DNA of 64,000 nucleotides. Source: Gonocerus acuteangulatus. Taxonomy: Eukaryota > Arthropoda > Insecta > Hemiptera > Coreidae. Location of the stretch: NCBI GenBank assembly GCA_946811695.1, contig OX328126.1, positions 80,544,214 through 80,608,213 on the forward strand, in the 5' to 3' direction. The notes under the pieces are model-generated. The model was not told the origin of the DNA, did no database searches, and worked only from the letters and a program-made list of their open reading frames with translations. Shown here one piece after another: positions 19,417-30,219 of this stretch. Positions within the stretch are counted from its first letter, which is position 1. Each line of letters opens with the position of its first letter. The translations under genes and the position numbers were made by a program.

Positions 19417-21490
19417 TTCCTATAAAAAAAATTGGTCTTCCTATAATAGGATCGTAGAATATATTTCCCAATTATTATTACCAATATATCTATTTTTAAT
19501 ATTCTTAATTTTGTTTTCTATATCATCGCTTTATTCATCATTTACATATAAAATATTAAGCCAAAATAAATTTTCGCAATTTTCATGGGTCGAAGATATA
19601 TTTATACAATAATTTTTTATCGATCCATTGTTTTTAACAATATCGTATCTCTATTTTCTGTTCTTTCAACCGTTGTAATTATATGATTCATAATTATACA
19701 ATGTATTTATCTTGATCTGCTGTTTTTTAATCAGAATCATTTTTGAAATTTTCATCCGTTCCTGAAGGTTATTTCTGGTCTCTCTGAGTTTTTGCTCGTC
19801 TGCGTAAGCCACGAATGTTCTGTTTTTGGTGTTCATTTTCCTGACGCATCCGACAAATATTTATCTCCATAGCTGGAGTCCCATGATTGAGCCTTGGAGA
19901 CCATCCCAGGTTGACACACTTTCTTACTACATTCTTGCTCATTCTGAGTTCAACGCTTCTTCTATTTAGGCACTCTCTTAAGAGGCTGTTTGCCTCTTTT
20001 ACCGCTCCACGTGATTTTAGTTTTAAACAAACTCCTGGCCACCATAGTTCATCGAGGCAGCTGTGAAGTCAAGGAAAAGTCCTACGACATATTTCGCTTG
20101 TCAGTTCCTTATTTTATTTCTTACTTCTCATTGCCTTATTCTGTTCTTTATTTTTCATGCACTCTAATAATTAGACGCTCTAATTATTTCCCATAACTTG
20201 GCAGCAGACAAATAGGACGATAAGACTTCGCCACTTCGGATCATTGTCATAAAGCACATGTTTTGGTTTTGAATAAGAAATCAGGAAAAAATAGATTGAA
20301 ATAGCTTTTTTTTTTTCTAAAACTACGAGGTACCATTTTGAACTTATTAAATCATACAACTTTTGAGGCGCAGGCACACCTCTAAGTCTAAAAATGGGTG
20401 ATTAAGAAAATATTGAGTAAGTTAATAAAACACTAATGTTAAACATTCTCATTTATATTGCTTTTAATGTAGCCTTAATTTACATGATAATATTTCAATA
20501 ACGAGTGTTTCTTATTGGAAATTTAATGTAGATTCTAAAAATGTGGTCTTTATTTACATCACAGTAATCACAAATTCCAAGATTGAACATACATATACAA
20601 AAGATTGTATCTATTTGAATGAAAATTGTTTTCAACGAAATAAGAATATGGGCAATACGACTTATGATTGGATTCCATGTGCCAAAATAGGGGCTTTGCT
20701 GAAAGTTTATAATCTCTCTTATTTGTGTTCCTTAGCAGTAGTTTGTCATTCTTACTTATAGCAGAAAACCTTGTATTTTGTTTCATTCTCCATACCAATT
20801 CTTCAGGTGTATTCATGATGAAGCCACCAATTAACAGATATTAATCCAGGCCAACAAAGCCAAAGGCTTAATTGCAACTTATTGATGGTTAAATAGTTAA
20901 AATGTGGCTTTTAATTTATCATTATGCAACATCCTAGCTATGTTTACGTATATAATTTTTTATGTTGTTGTATTTGTTTTATTATAATTATACACTAGTT
21001 AAGTAAACTCTTTACTTGTTCTTGGTTTACTTATATGTTTCCTTATAAAGTTGTATTTGTTTTATTTTAATGATATAATGGTTACATAAACTCTTTGAAT
21101 CTTCTCTGTTTACATATATATTTCCTTATTATGTTGTATTTATTTTATTATAATTATATGGTGTCAATAAATATGACGTATTTTATTTTACCCCATTTCA
21201 AGGTGCTAATGACCCTGGCAGTCGGAGCACCTATAATTAATAAAAAAATAAATAAAAAAAATTACCATAAAAATTTACCCCATTCCTTTTTAGCTAACTC
21301 TACAAAAGTAAGTATCTAAAAAAGTATGATTTCCTATTGTAGTGATAAAGATAAAATAATTCCTCCATATATTTATTTACTGATTTTCTACACAGAGTTA
21401 TGGATCACTAAATTATTGAATCAATGCAATCTTACTGATAATTAATAATAATTTCACAATACAAGAAAAAATATTCTTTCCTAAACCCAA
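19417..21490. other. Remainder of the 127-bp repeat, then AT-rich sequence; no gene seen
   Basis: Up to about 19490 this completes the interrupted 127-bp unit. Beyond it I see no gene. A segment near 20517-20570 (AATTTAATGTAGATTCTAAA, then AATGTGGTC) resembles the interior of the terminal-repeat element at 50658-51014. The small ORFs lack coding character. Confidence 0.4.
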
Positions 21491-21800
21491 TTGCCGCTTT
21501 CTCTAATGTTCTGAAGGACCTGAGTTCAAAGCTCGGGAGAACACTGGAGATTGTATCTTCTAGTGTCATCATTCGAGGGTTGGTTTGAGATGCCAAACCG
21601 CCCCTAGTCCCAGCCTTTAATTAATTTAATGGGTACCTGCAAAGGGTAAAACCAGGTAGCCGGAGCATAGTACTGACCACACTATCTCCCTAGTGTGTCT
21701 TATGGTCAAGGATCAGATATCCCTACAGTGTCTACCCCTCGTGGCCTGTTACGGGACGATTTCTGGCTGAATTCTCTCTTTCAGGTTTATTATCACATCA
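21491..21800. mobile_element. Possible SINE or other short interspersed element
   Basis: A segment of higher GC than its surroundings contains GAGTTCAAAGCTCGGG, which loosely resembles a tRNA B box, and compact repeat-like blocks (ACCAGGTAGCCGGAGCATAG, GTGGCCTGTTACGGGACG). No poly-A tail or target duplication was identified. The call rests on composition and the B-box-like motif only. Confidence 0.25.
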
Positions 21801-22368
21801 TGTGTTCCTCAAAAGGGGCTAATTTATTAATAGATTTAGAAACAAACTGATTTTAATAAGGTAGAGATTGTCGGTGTTCAATCGTTGTTTCTTAGTAAAA
21901 GATGTGAAAATGGGTTTTACTGTTTGCCAACATTTTAGCTTGAAATTCAAGCCTTCATCAGGGCTGTAAAACAAGTAGTACAGAGTTAATATTAATTTAC
22001 AAATATACAAAATCATTAAACAGTAAGTATGTGCTATAGCTAGAGCTTAAATTAGAGGTAGATCAATGGTGGTTTAAGACCTAGATGGGTAACATGGATA
22101 CAGATATAAAATGAACAAAGACAATATGAAGGTAGGCTTACCGGTGAGAAGACGGAAAACTCTGCTTCACGGATGCGAAATCATTTCTGACTGTGGTTTA
22201 TCAAGGTAAGTGTTGGGGAAAGGAGTGGATGAGGGAGGAGGAGTTTAAGACCGCCCATTAAGTTGAGGGTGATAGTAGAGGATCAAAGGGTAGATCATAA
22301 AACTGTGGGGATAATGTATGAGAGGAAAGTACGAATGGTTTTTATTGCAGGTGGCATAGAGTGTTTTT

Positions 22369-22489
22369 AGCACTTTCCTCCAAAGGAAAGTAGGTATTGA
22401 GGTTGGACTCATGACGGAATTTTTGAAAAATTTCTTCAAATCTTTATCGATCCTACCTAGTAGACACCGAAAATGACCCCCGCTAAAAT

Positions 22490-22533
<44 letters not shown>

Positions 22534-23507
22534 TAACACGATAGCGGCCAGAGTTTTTGTTTTTTCGTCACGAAACTTGGTATATAGCATTCAATTAGCA
22601 AACGATTGAACGAGTTCGTTAACCATCAAAGTCGGTCCACCGGAAGGGGGGGGGGTTTACCCCGAACCCAAAACACTAATTTGACTATGTCAGCCGTAAT
22701 ATTTGTTATATTTCAACGAAACTTGGTATTCGTAGTGGTAATATAGAGAGAAAAGTGAGATATAAAAATGAACTAAATCGGTTAATTAGAAGGGGGGGTT
22801 TACTCCGGACCCACAATACCAATTCGCCACTACCAGCCGTGATTTTTGGTATATTTCGACGAAACTCGGTATTCGTAGTGGTAATCTACAGGTAAATATG
22901 TGTTGTAAAAATAAACTAAATCGGTTCATTAGAAGGGGGCGTTTACTCCGGACCCAAATTCCTAATTTACTCATGCCGCTCGTAATTTCTGCTGTATTGT
23001 AACGAAACGCGGTATACGTCGTGGGTAACTCATGAGAAAGAAGTGTTGTAAAAATGAGCTGAATCGGTCAATCGGAAAGCGGGGGTTTAATTTGTAATTT
23101 ATTTCAATAGAAAAGCCCGCCAGACGTAGGTTCACAAAGCCGCCGCAAGGAGCGCTTTCTACCACTAGAGTGACTGTATCCTGTTCCTGCATTAGATCAA
23201 AATACGATAATATGAGGGTTTTTGTATTTATTACGTTGTGTAATAGGTTCCATGTGTAAACATAACTCTGGAAGCAAATTAACAATTGATCAGTTACTCA
23301 TTATAAATTTAAAATGTTTTTATTTTATTTATGTAGGATATTTTAAGCAAATTGTTCTGGAAAGCAGTCTACACTACCCAAATTCTGAGGAAAGTGCTTA
23401 GTTATGCAGCTCCTGCGTGACGGACTTTTAATAAATAGAAAATGTTGGAGTAGGTAGTGGAGATGAAAATGAAAACCCTTCATACCTGCCTCTCTTCCGC
23501 TATCACC
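22369..23507. mobile_element. Non-autonomous repeat family 'R1', copy 1
   Basis: It starts AGCACTTTCCTCC and ends through GAGGAAAGTGCTTAGTTATG, then GCAGCTCCTGCGTGACGG, so AGCACTTTCCTC and GAGGAAAGTGCT form inverted ends with extra terminal sequence outside. The interior carries three diverged units of about 140 bp, each with a CGGACCC(A) block, a GAAAC(T/G)(T/C)GGTAT(T/A)CGT block and AAATCGGTTCATTAGAAGG. It has no coding capacity. Other copies are at 24561-25873 and, inverted, at 56465-57170. (The name R1 here is only a local label.). Confidence 0.75.
22489..22532. repeat. (TA)n(TG)n microsatellite
   Basis: An uninterrupted TA run followed by a TG run inside family R1 copy 1; the second copy has a shorter imperfect TA tract at the same place. 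Confidence 0.9.
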
Positions 23508-23825
23508 ATAGTTTACGATGCCGGCTTCTATCCTTTCATCCTCTACTACCGCAATGATGATAATGATCATTATAGTGACTATAATCCAATCTTTTGTTAT
23601 ACGGAGTGTTAAATATAAGGGTTGGTGTCAAAAAACTAAAATATGTTTGTTCTTGTATTAACAGACATTATAACACAAGGCGAGATTCACCTTTACTACT
23701 TCAACACTGGGTCAGAAACTCTCCACCTTTTTTTACCCATAAATAAATCACTCTTATAAATTACAATTAAAACATTGAATTTCTATTGTATACTCTCTCT
23801 CTCTCTATGTATGTATATATATATG
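23508..23825. other. No gene seen
   Basis: AT-rich sequence between the R1 element and the retrotransposon LTR, with a short CT/TATG microsatellite near 23795-23825. Confidence 0.4.
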
Positions 23826-24184
23826 TGTAAGATTCGTACTCGGGATAAGAATCACAATGATTGCATCTGTAAAGAAGTTTTATTTTTATAAAGGATATAA
23901 GATGATTACAGAATAATGACAATACAGTATTACGGTATGTACAAGAGCAATAACAATAACTGAACATACCTGTAAAGAAGAAATCAAAATTACATGATCA
24001 TTGGAGTAGGAATCTGATAATATAGATCCATCTAGGTGAGGAGTCAAACGTCTACTGATTAAAGGAAACACGGACAGGAAGAGGTAAGGGAAGGAGACAG
24101 GCATTGCACTGTCGGCGGGAGATGAAACAATTCTTACCCTATTATTATGTAGCTATCTCAAGTTGGAACCAATCCAACTTTACA
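23826..24184 (-). repeat. 3' LTR of the retrotransposon
   Basis: 359 bp, 3' end of the element in its own orientation. It differs from the other LTR at one noticed base (CCAATCCAAC here, CCAATTCAAC there). It is preceded directly by a polypurine tract. Confidence 0.92.
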
Positions 24185-24307
24185 TCCCCCTTCGTTAAAA
24201 TAAAAAAAAAATTTAACTCTTAACATTTACTTATATTTACTTAATATTAGCTTAACATTAGTTTATGTTGTACTTTATTTTACATGTTTCATTACATTTT
24301 TATTTAT

Positions 24308-24560
24308 TTATATTAGGCATTGATTAGTTTGATTATTATCTAGGGCGTAAGGATACAGTTTCGACACATGAAAGTAGTTTGACTCAGTTTTACGGTAACC
24401 TGAGTCAATTTTATATATCGAATTTGAAAATTTGTCTAAAATTTTAAATGGACCTGTTCGAATTTCATCTAGTTTGTTACGGTTCAGGCTATTGCCTGGT
24501 CCGTAACCAGGTCTCCCACCTGAAAAGTGTGTGGTTTCCGACTTTTATCAAACCTTTTTT
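24308..24560 (-). CDS. Integrase C-terminal segment of the retrotransposon
   Basis: On the far side of the nested insertion the pol frame resumes: basic residues RFDKSRKPHTFQVGDLV, then GPFKILDKFSNSIYKID and a stop at 24308. This is the GPY/F-type C-terminal module that binds DNA and ends gypsy integrases. It contains an in-frame stop (TGA or TAG-type, after DQAIA) as I read it, so this part is damaged too. It belongs with 25880-26150. Confidence 0.65.
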
Positions 24561-25873
24561 AGCACTTTCCTCCGAAGGAAAGTAGCTATTGAGGTTGGAC
24601 TCATGACGGAATTTTTGAAAAATTTCTTCAAATCTTTATCGATCCTACCTAGTAGACACCGAAAATGACCCCCGTTAAAATTTATATATATCTATATATA
24701 TGTGTCTGTTAACACGATAGCGGCCAGAGTTTTTGTTTTTTCGTCACGAAACTTGGTATATAGCATTCAATTAGCAAACGATTGAACGAGTTCGTTAACC
24801 ACCAAAGTCGGTCCACCGGAAGGGGGGGTTTACCCCGAACCCAAAACACTAATTTGACTATGTCAGCCGTAATATTTGTTATATTTCAACGAAACTTGGT
24901 ATTCGTAGTGGTAATATAGAGAGAAAAGTGAGATATAAAAATGAACTAAATCGGTTCATTAGAAGGGGGGGTTTACTCCGGACCCACAATACCAATTCGC
25001 CACTACCAGCCGTGATTTTTGGTATATTTCGATGAAACTCGGTATTCGTAGTGGTAATCCACAGGTAAATAACTGTTGTAAAAATAAACTAAATCGGTTC
25101 ATTAGGAGGGGGGGTTTACTCCGGACCCACAATACCAATTCGCCACTACCAGCCGTGATTTTTGGTATATTTCGACGAAACTCGGTATTCGTAGTGGTAA
25201 TCTACAGGTAAATATGTGTTGTAAAAATAAACTAAATCGGTTCATTAGAAGGGGGGGTTTACTCTCGACCCAAATTCTTAATATACTCATACCGGTCGTA
25301 ATTTCTGCTGTATTGTAACGAAACGCGGTATACGTCGTGGGTAACTCATGAGAAAGAAGTGTTGTAAAAATGAGCTGAATCGGAAAGCGGGGGTTTAATT
25401 TGTAATATATTTCCTTAGAAAAGCCCGTCAGACGTAGGTTCACAAAGCCGCCGCAAGTAGCGCTTTCTACCACTAGAGTGACTGTATCCTGTTCCTGCGT
25501 TAGATCAAAATACGATAATATGAGGTTTTTTGTATTTATTACGTAGTGTAATAGGTACCATGTGTAAACATAACTCTGGAAGCAAATTATTAATTGATCA
25601 GTTACTCATTACAAATTTAAAAGAGAACTATTCATGTTTTTATTTTATTTATGTAGGATATTTTAAGCAAATTGTTCTGGAAAGCAATCTACACTACGCA
25701 AATTCTGAGGAAAGTGCTTAGTTATGCAGCTCCTGCGTGACGGACTTTTAATAAATAGAAAATGTTGGAGTAGGTAGTGGAGATGAAAATGAAAACCCTT
25801 CATACCTGCCTCTCTTCCGCTATCACCGGATAGCGGAAGCATTCCGCTATTATGCAGCTCCTGCGTGACGGAC
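24561..25873. mobile_element. R1-family element nested in integrase, copy 2
   Basis: It begins AGCACTTTCCTCCGAAGG and ends CTGCGTGACGGAC, flanked by T runs (six on the left, five on the right) that derive from a seven-T run in the integrase sequence, consistent with a short T-rich target duplication. It has four internal ~140-bp units against three in copy 1. Near its right end there is an extra palindrome (GGATAGCGGAAGCATTCCGC, then TATT), and the terminal block ATGCAGCTCCTGCGTGACGG appears twice, at about 25724 and 25852. Non-coding. Confidence 0.75.
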
Positions 25874-25879
25874 TTTTTA

Positions 25880-28667
25880 TTAATTTCATGTATCTTTTGT
25901 GAATTTTCGAAAGCCTTTTTTCTATCTTCCTCCAAATCTCGTGCAACTTGATAATTCTTGGGAACAATGTGTATATCTTCATTATTTAGTAAATAGTTTG
26001 GACTGAATTTGGTAGATGTATGGATAGTATTATTATATTCCTCTACACATTGCTCTGCGATTCTCGGCCATGGACGCTTGGTGTCGAATGGTTCGTCGTT
26101 TATTCTGCATCTAATTCGGTTAACCAAGGTTGATTTAAACGTTCGTTAAGCCCATTGGAAAATGCACAGTCAGCAGCTGTGAAAATTAAATTAACATTAT
26201 GTCGTTTTAAAAATACTTTGAACTCATTAGAATTAATTCCCCCGTATTGATCGGTTAATAAAGTGCCAATTTTGATGCCGTTTGATAAAATTTTGCTAAG
26301 AAGTGCGATGAAATCGGTTGCTTTTTGGTTCTTAGAAGTGAGGATATATGCAAATCTGGTGAAATGGTCAACCAAAAGATGTAAATAACGTTTTGGCGAG
26401 TGATTGCCTCCAAAACCTCCAATTGTATCTAGGGACATGTATTCATAAGGTCGTCTTACAGGGCCTAATTGAGAAAGTTGACCATAGACAAACGGTGTTC
26501 TAGTTTTATTCTTTATGCAAACACTGCAGGTTTGACAAAACTTTTTTATTAGTTCTTTTATACCCTTGCAGAAATAGAAAGGAGTTATTTTTAGTTCAAT
26601 TTGCTTAGTTCCAATATGGCCAAATTTATTATGAACTTTTTCAATTAAGTTGTAGCAAAAATCTTTAGAAACAATTATTTTACTTTGGTTTTTATATTGG
26701 TTATAAAGTAAATCCCCTTTCTTAGTGATTCGGAGGTGGGAAGATAAGTTATCATTCAATGTTCTTTGGTCTTTCATAATTTCCTCTACTTGGATAAAAT
26801 TTACAATTTTCAATTTATCTTCAGAGTCAAAAGGTTCTAGGACAGGGTTTCTAGATAGACAGTCGGCTTCAGAGTTTGTGTTGCCTGGAACATACTTCAC
26901 CTTGAAATTATACTGCGATAAGCAGAACATTAAATGACCCAATTCATCATCGGTTCGTGAATTTACTTTCAGGTTTTCCAAAGGTTTGTGATCTGATTGA
27001 ACCACGAACTCGATTCCTAGTAACCAGTATTGCCAGTGTGTTAATGCTTCTTTAATAGCTAAACATTCTAGGAAAATCGCTTTTTTTTGTTTCTGCTGTT
27101 CATTTAATTTTTTTGAAAAATAGGCCACTGGTTTGAAATTTCCATCATCTTGTTTTTGCTTTAGGATTGCTCCAATGCCGTCGAGACTTGCATCAGTTTG
27201 AACTATAGTTTCCCTGTCTGGATTAAAAATAGCAAGACACGGCTCTGAGCATAGATAATTTTTTATTAAATTGAAACTGTTTTCGCATTTATTGTTCCAA
27301 CTGAACTTTACATTTTTTCTCAATAAATTGTGGAATGGTTCTAAAATTTGAGTGACTTTTGGGATATAGCTGCGGTAAAAATTTATTTTCCCTAGAAATT
27401 GTCTCACATTCTTTTTATTTTTAGGTGTTGGGAATTTTTTTATTGGTAAAACATTGTCGTTTATTGGTTTTGTTACGTTATTTCCAATTATGTGACCTAG
27501 ATATTTCACGCTATTTGTTGCAAACTTGCATTTTAGAAGCTTCAGTCTGAATCCTTCTTCCATAATTGCTTTCAATAACTTTTTTATATGCTCCAAATGT
27601 TCTTCAAAAGTTTTAGAAAAAAGTAAAATATCGTCTATATAATTTACACAAAATGAATCTAAGTCATTTCGGCGAATAATGTTTCTCAATATTCTCTGGA
27701 AAATAGCAGGAGAGGTTTTCAACCCGAACGGTAAACATTTCCAATTATAATGTCCTGTCTGTGTGACGAATCCTGTTTTATAGTAATCTTTACTTCGGAG
27801 AGGAATCGACCAGAATGCACTATTTATATCAAGTACTGAAAACCACTTACAATCTCTAGTTTTTACGATTAAATCAGTTATTAGTGGAAAGGGTTGGCTC
27901 TCAGGTACGATTAATTTATTTAATTCTGAGAAATCAATACAAAGCCTATTTTTTTTATTTTCATCTCTTTTATATGCTAATGTAACGGGTGTAGCAAAAG
28001 GAGAGGTTGATTCTTCGATTAGGTTGGCTTTCAATAATCTTGCGATTTGTGTTTCGATCTCTTTTTGATCCTCTATAGAACACCTGTATGGTCTTCTAGA
28101 AACATACTTGTGTTCTATCAACTTTATGGTAGCTTCGTGATCAGAAACTGTACCAATGTCGTACTTATCTTTAGCAAAAACCGTTTTGTACCCGTTTAAA
28201 ATTTCGATTATACATTTCCTTTGATCACTGTTTAAATGATTTAAATTTGCTTTAAAATCGCTTACGTTAATGAATTCGTTTAAATTTACACGATAGTGAG
28301 TGTGTTTTTCAATTCTTGAAGAGGCTTTGCTTGAGTTGTGGAGCTCAGATAAATTCTGAGTAATTTCTAATTTTTCATTTTGGCATAATTTAAATTTTAA
28401 AATCAAATCTAACCCGATCAGGAAATCGTGACGAAATTCCTCGCTTTTCACTACAAAAAGTGATACATTTTGACAAAGGTGCATTATTCTAAGATGAACG
28501 TTAACGATTCCGCTAACTTTTCCAATACCACTGATCATACTAAATTTGCTATCATCTGCCTTAGAAACTTTAATACCTGATTTCTTTAGGAAATTGTAAT
28601 TTATTAGAGAAATATTTGCTCCCGAATCATAAATTCCGGTACATTGTTGGCTATCATTGATAAGCAA
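25880..28667 (-). pseudogene. Retrotransposon pol: protease, RT, RNase H, integrase (frameshifted)
   Basis: Domains in order from the N-terminus: aspartic protease (IYDSGANISL), reverse transcriptase with VNYIDDILLF at the catalytic site, RNase H (VQTDASLDGIGAIL), integrase zinc finger (VHNKFGHIGT, then CQTCSVC) and catalytic core (MSLDTIGG, LLTDQYGG, LNERLN). The long frame ends at 26100; about 30-50 bases before that the frame is broken near NQ|TLVNRI, where the downstream frame (26127 onward, VNRIRCRINDE) continues the integrase core. It then stops at the nested insertion at 25873. Pol follows gag in the -1 frame past a slippery heptamer at 28697-28703, with 23 bp between the frames as annotated; the TTG at 28667 is not a real start. 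Confidence 0.9.
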
Positions 28668-28690
28668 ATCAACCTTGATCAGTGGTATCG

Positions 28691-29842
28691 TTACAAGTTT
28701 TTTTGATCATTAATTTTTGTATTTAATTCTGTCTCAATTTCTAAATTATTCACAGTTTTAATTTTATTCGTATCTTTAAACCAACAGTTCTTTTCCAGGT
28801 GATAACGGGTCCCTCGATTCTCTTTCTCGCAAATCCCACAATTTTTCTTCATTTCAGTATATGGTGCTTTATGAGGTTTTCTAGAAGTTTCCGACATTTT
28901 GGAAGTAGTGGGTTTATTCCCCGCATAATCTGTAGGGTTAGTCCTACTTGAGGATTCATAGTCGAATTTCTTTAACTTGGAAATTAGACGCTGAACTGTG
29001 CTAATAGATGATCTACTCAGCTCGTTCTGAATATTATTGGGTAGGCCCAGTACTATGAGGTTCAGTATGATGGGATCTGGGATTTCATGATCTAGATCAA
29101 GGAGGAACCGTTCCTTTTTTACAACGAAATCTACTAAAGAACCTGTCATATACCGAAAATTGTAGGCGTATCTAATTGGTGCCCACGAATCATCCCTGAA
29201 TGTTGAAATCAAGTTTTCTTTCCAACATTCCCAATCAGCTTCGATGCCTAGTTTTTTCTGAGCATTCGAAAACCAATCATTCATGGATTGATCCAAACAT
29301 AGCCTAAAGACTTCAATCATTTTGGCACCAGTCATTGGAAATCGTGCTACTTCTCGCTCGAAATCCTTTACCCAAGCCTGAACGTTTTTGTTCTTAGTTG
29401 AAAATTTTTCTACCAATAAATGCTTAGAAATTTCTTCCAAAGAGTCATTTTTTTGGTCTGCTAGCCTATTAAGACATGTAATTAGTTCAGGAAATCCCAG
29501 TTCGGAGGTGGTAGCCCCTACTACTGGTTGCACAGAGATTTCTGGTAGCAGAAAATTATTAAAAGTAAAATTCCCCGCTTCGTCTCGATAAATGTCTTGG
29601 ATTTCCCTTGAAAGTATAACATTAACAGTTCTATACTGACCTCTAGCTCTAATCGAATTCATGGCATTTTTAACTGGAGGAAGCTCAGCTAAATATTTGT
29701 GGTGAATCATACCTTGCTGCTCTTCAGGAAAGCTGTACCATGTTTCATCGTCCGTTGATCGGATTCGCTTCAAATTCAAAATCGTCGTCTTCTCAACTAC
29801 GCAGCTAGCTTCTGCTACGATGTACAGCTGATATTTCGCCAT
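28691..29842 (-). CDS. Retrotransposon Gag
   Basis: The likely start is ATG 29842 (MAKYQLYIVAEASC), only 18 bp after the 5' LTR; the frame also extends upstream into the LTR to 29890, which I discount. It encodes the structural Gag protein: a central capsid-like helical region (FEREVARFPMTGAKMIEVF, later WFSNAQKKL) and a C-terminal zinc knuckle C-x2-C-x9-H-x4-C (CGICEKENRG, then YHLEKNC). It ends at TAA 28691 just after a slippery A AAA AAC, consistent with Gag-Pol made by -1 ribosomal frameshifting. The frame is intact. Confidence 0.85.
   Translation of the reverse strand: MAKYQLYIVAEASCVVEKTTILNLKRIRSTDDETWYSFPEEQQGMIHHKYLAELPPVKNAMNSIRARGQYRTVNVILSREIQDIYRDEAGNFTFNNFLLPEISVQPVVGATTSELGFPELITCLNRLADQKNDSLEEISKHLLVEKFSTKNKNVQAWVKDFEREVARFPMTGAKMIEVFRLCLDQSMNDWFSNAQKKLGIEADWECWKENLISTFRDDSWAPIRYAYNFRYMTGSLVDFVVKKERFLLDLDHEIPDPIILNLIVLGLPNNIQNELSRSSISTVQRLISKLKKFDYESSSRTNPTDYAGNKPTTSKMSETSRKPHKAPYTEMKKNCGICEKENRGTRYHLEKNCWFKDTNKIKTVNNLEIETELNTKINDQKNL
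28697..28703 (-). promoter_or_regulatory. Candidate -1 ribosomal frameshift site (A AAA AAC)
   Basis: The minus strand reads A AAA AAC in the gag frame, two codons before the gag TAA. A -1 slip here enters the open pol frame (CTT GTA ACG...) upstream of the protease. The heptamer is a classical retroviral slippery sequence. I did not identify a convincing downstream pseudoknot. Confidence 0.55.
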
Positions 29843-29860
29843 CTTGTTGTAATTTTGATT

Positions 29861-30219
29861 TGTAAGATTCGTACTCGGGATAAGAATCACAATGATTGCA
29901 TCTGTAAAGAAGTTTTATTTTTATAAAGGATATAAGATGATTACAGAATAATGACAATACAGTATTACGGTATGTACAAGAGCAATAACAATAACTGAAC
30001 ATACCTGTAAAGAAGAAATCAAAATTACATGATCATTGGAGTAGGAATCTGATAATATAGATCCATCTAGGTGAGGAGTCAAACGTCTACTGATTAAAGG
30101 AAACACGGACAGGAAGAGGTAAGGGAAGGAGACAGGCATTGCACTGTCGGCGGGAGATGAAACAATTCTTACCCTATTATTATGTAGCTATCTCAAGTTG
30201 GAACCAATTCAACTTTACA
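29861..30219 (-). repeat. 5' LTR of the retrotransposon
   Basis: 359 bp with TG...CA ends in element orientation. The base after the LTR is followed by AATCAAAATTACAACAAG and then ATGGCG; no canonical TGG-initial primer-binding site adjoins it. The flanks are (TA)-rich, so the target duplication cannot be read. Confidence 0.92.

Larger units (their letters stand above)
23826..30219 (-). mobile_element. Ty3/gypsy LTR retrotransposon, interrupted by a nested element
   Basis: The element is bounded by two 359-bp LTRs (23826-24184 and 29861-30219) that begin TGTAAAG and end TCTTACA in the element's minus-strand sense and differ, by eye, at one position. Internally, in order: gag (29842-28691), pol with protease, reverse transcriptase, RNase H and integrase (28667 onward), and a polypurine tract AAGGGGGA (24185-24192) touching the 3' LTR. 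The integrase region is interrupted by an R1-family insertion (24561-25873), so the element without the insert is about 5.1 kb. No env frame. The order RT-RNaseH-integrase places it in Ty3/gypsy. Confidence 0.92.

Noticed and set aside
24250..24310. env gene of the retrotransposon
   Set aside because: Between the integrase end and the polypurine tract there is only about 115 bp of AT-rich sequence with no frame.
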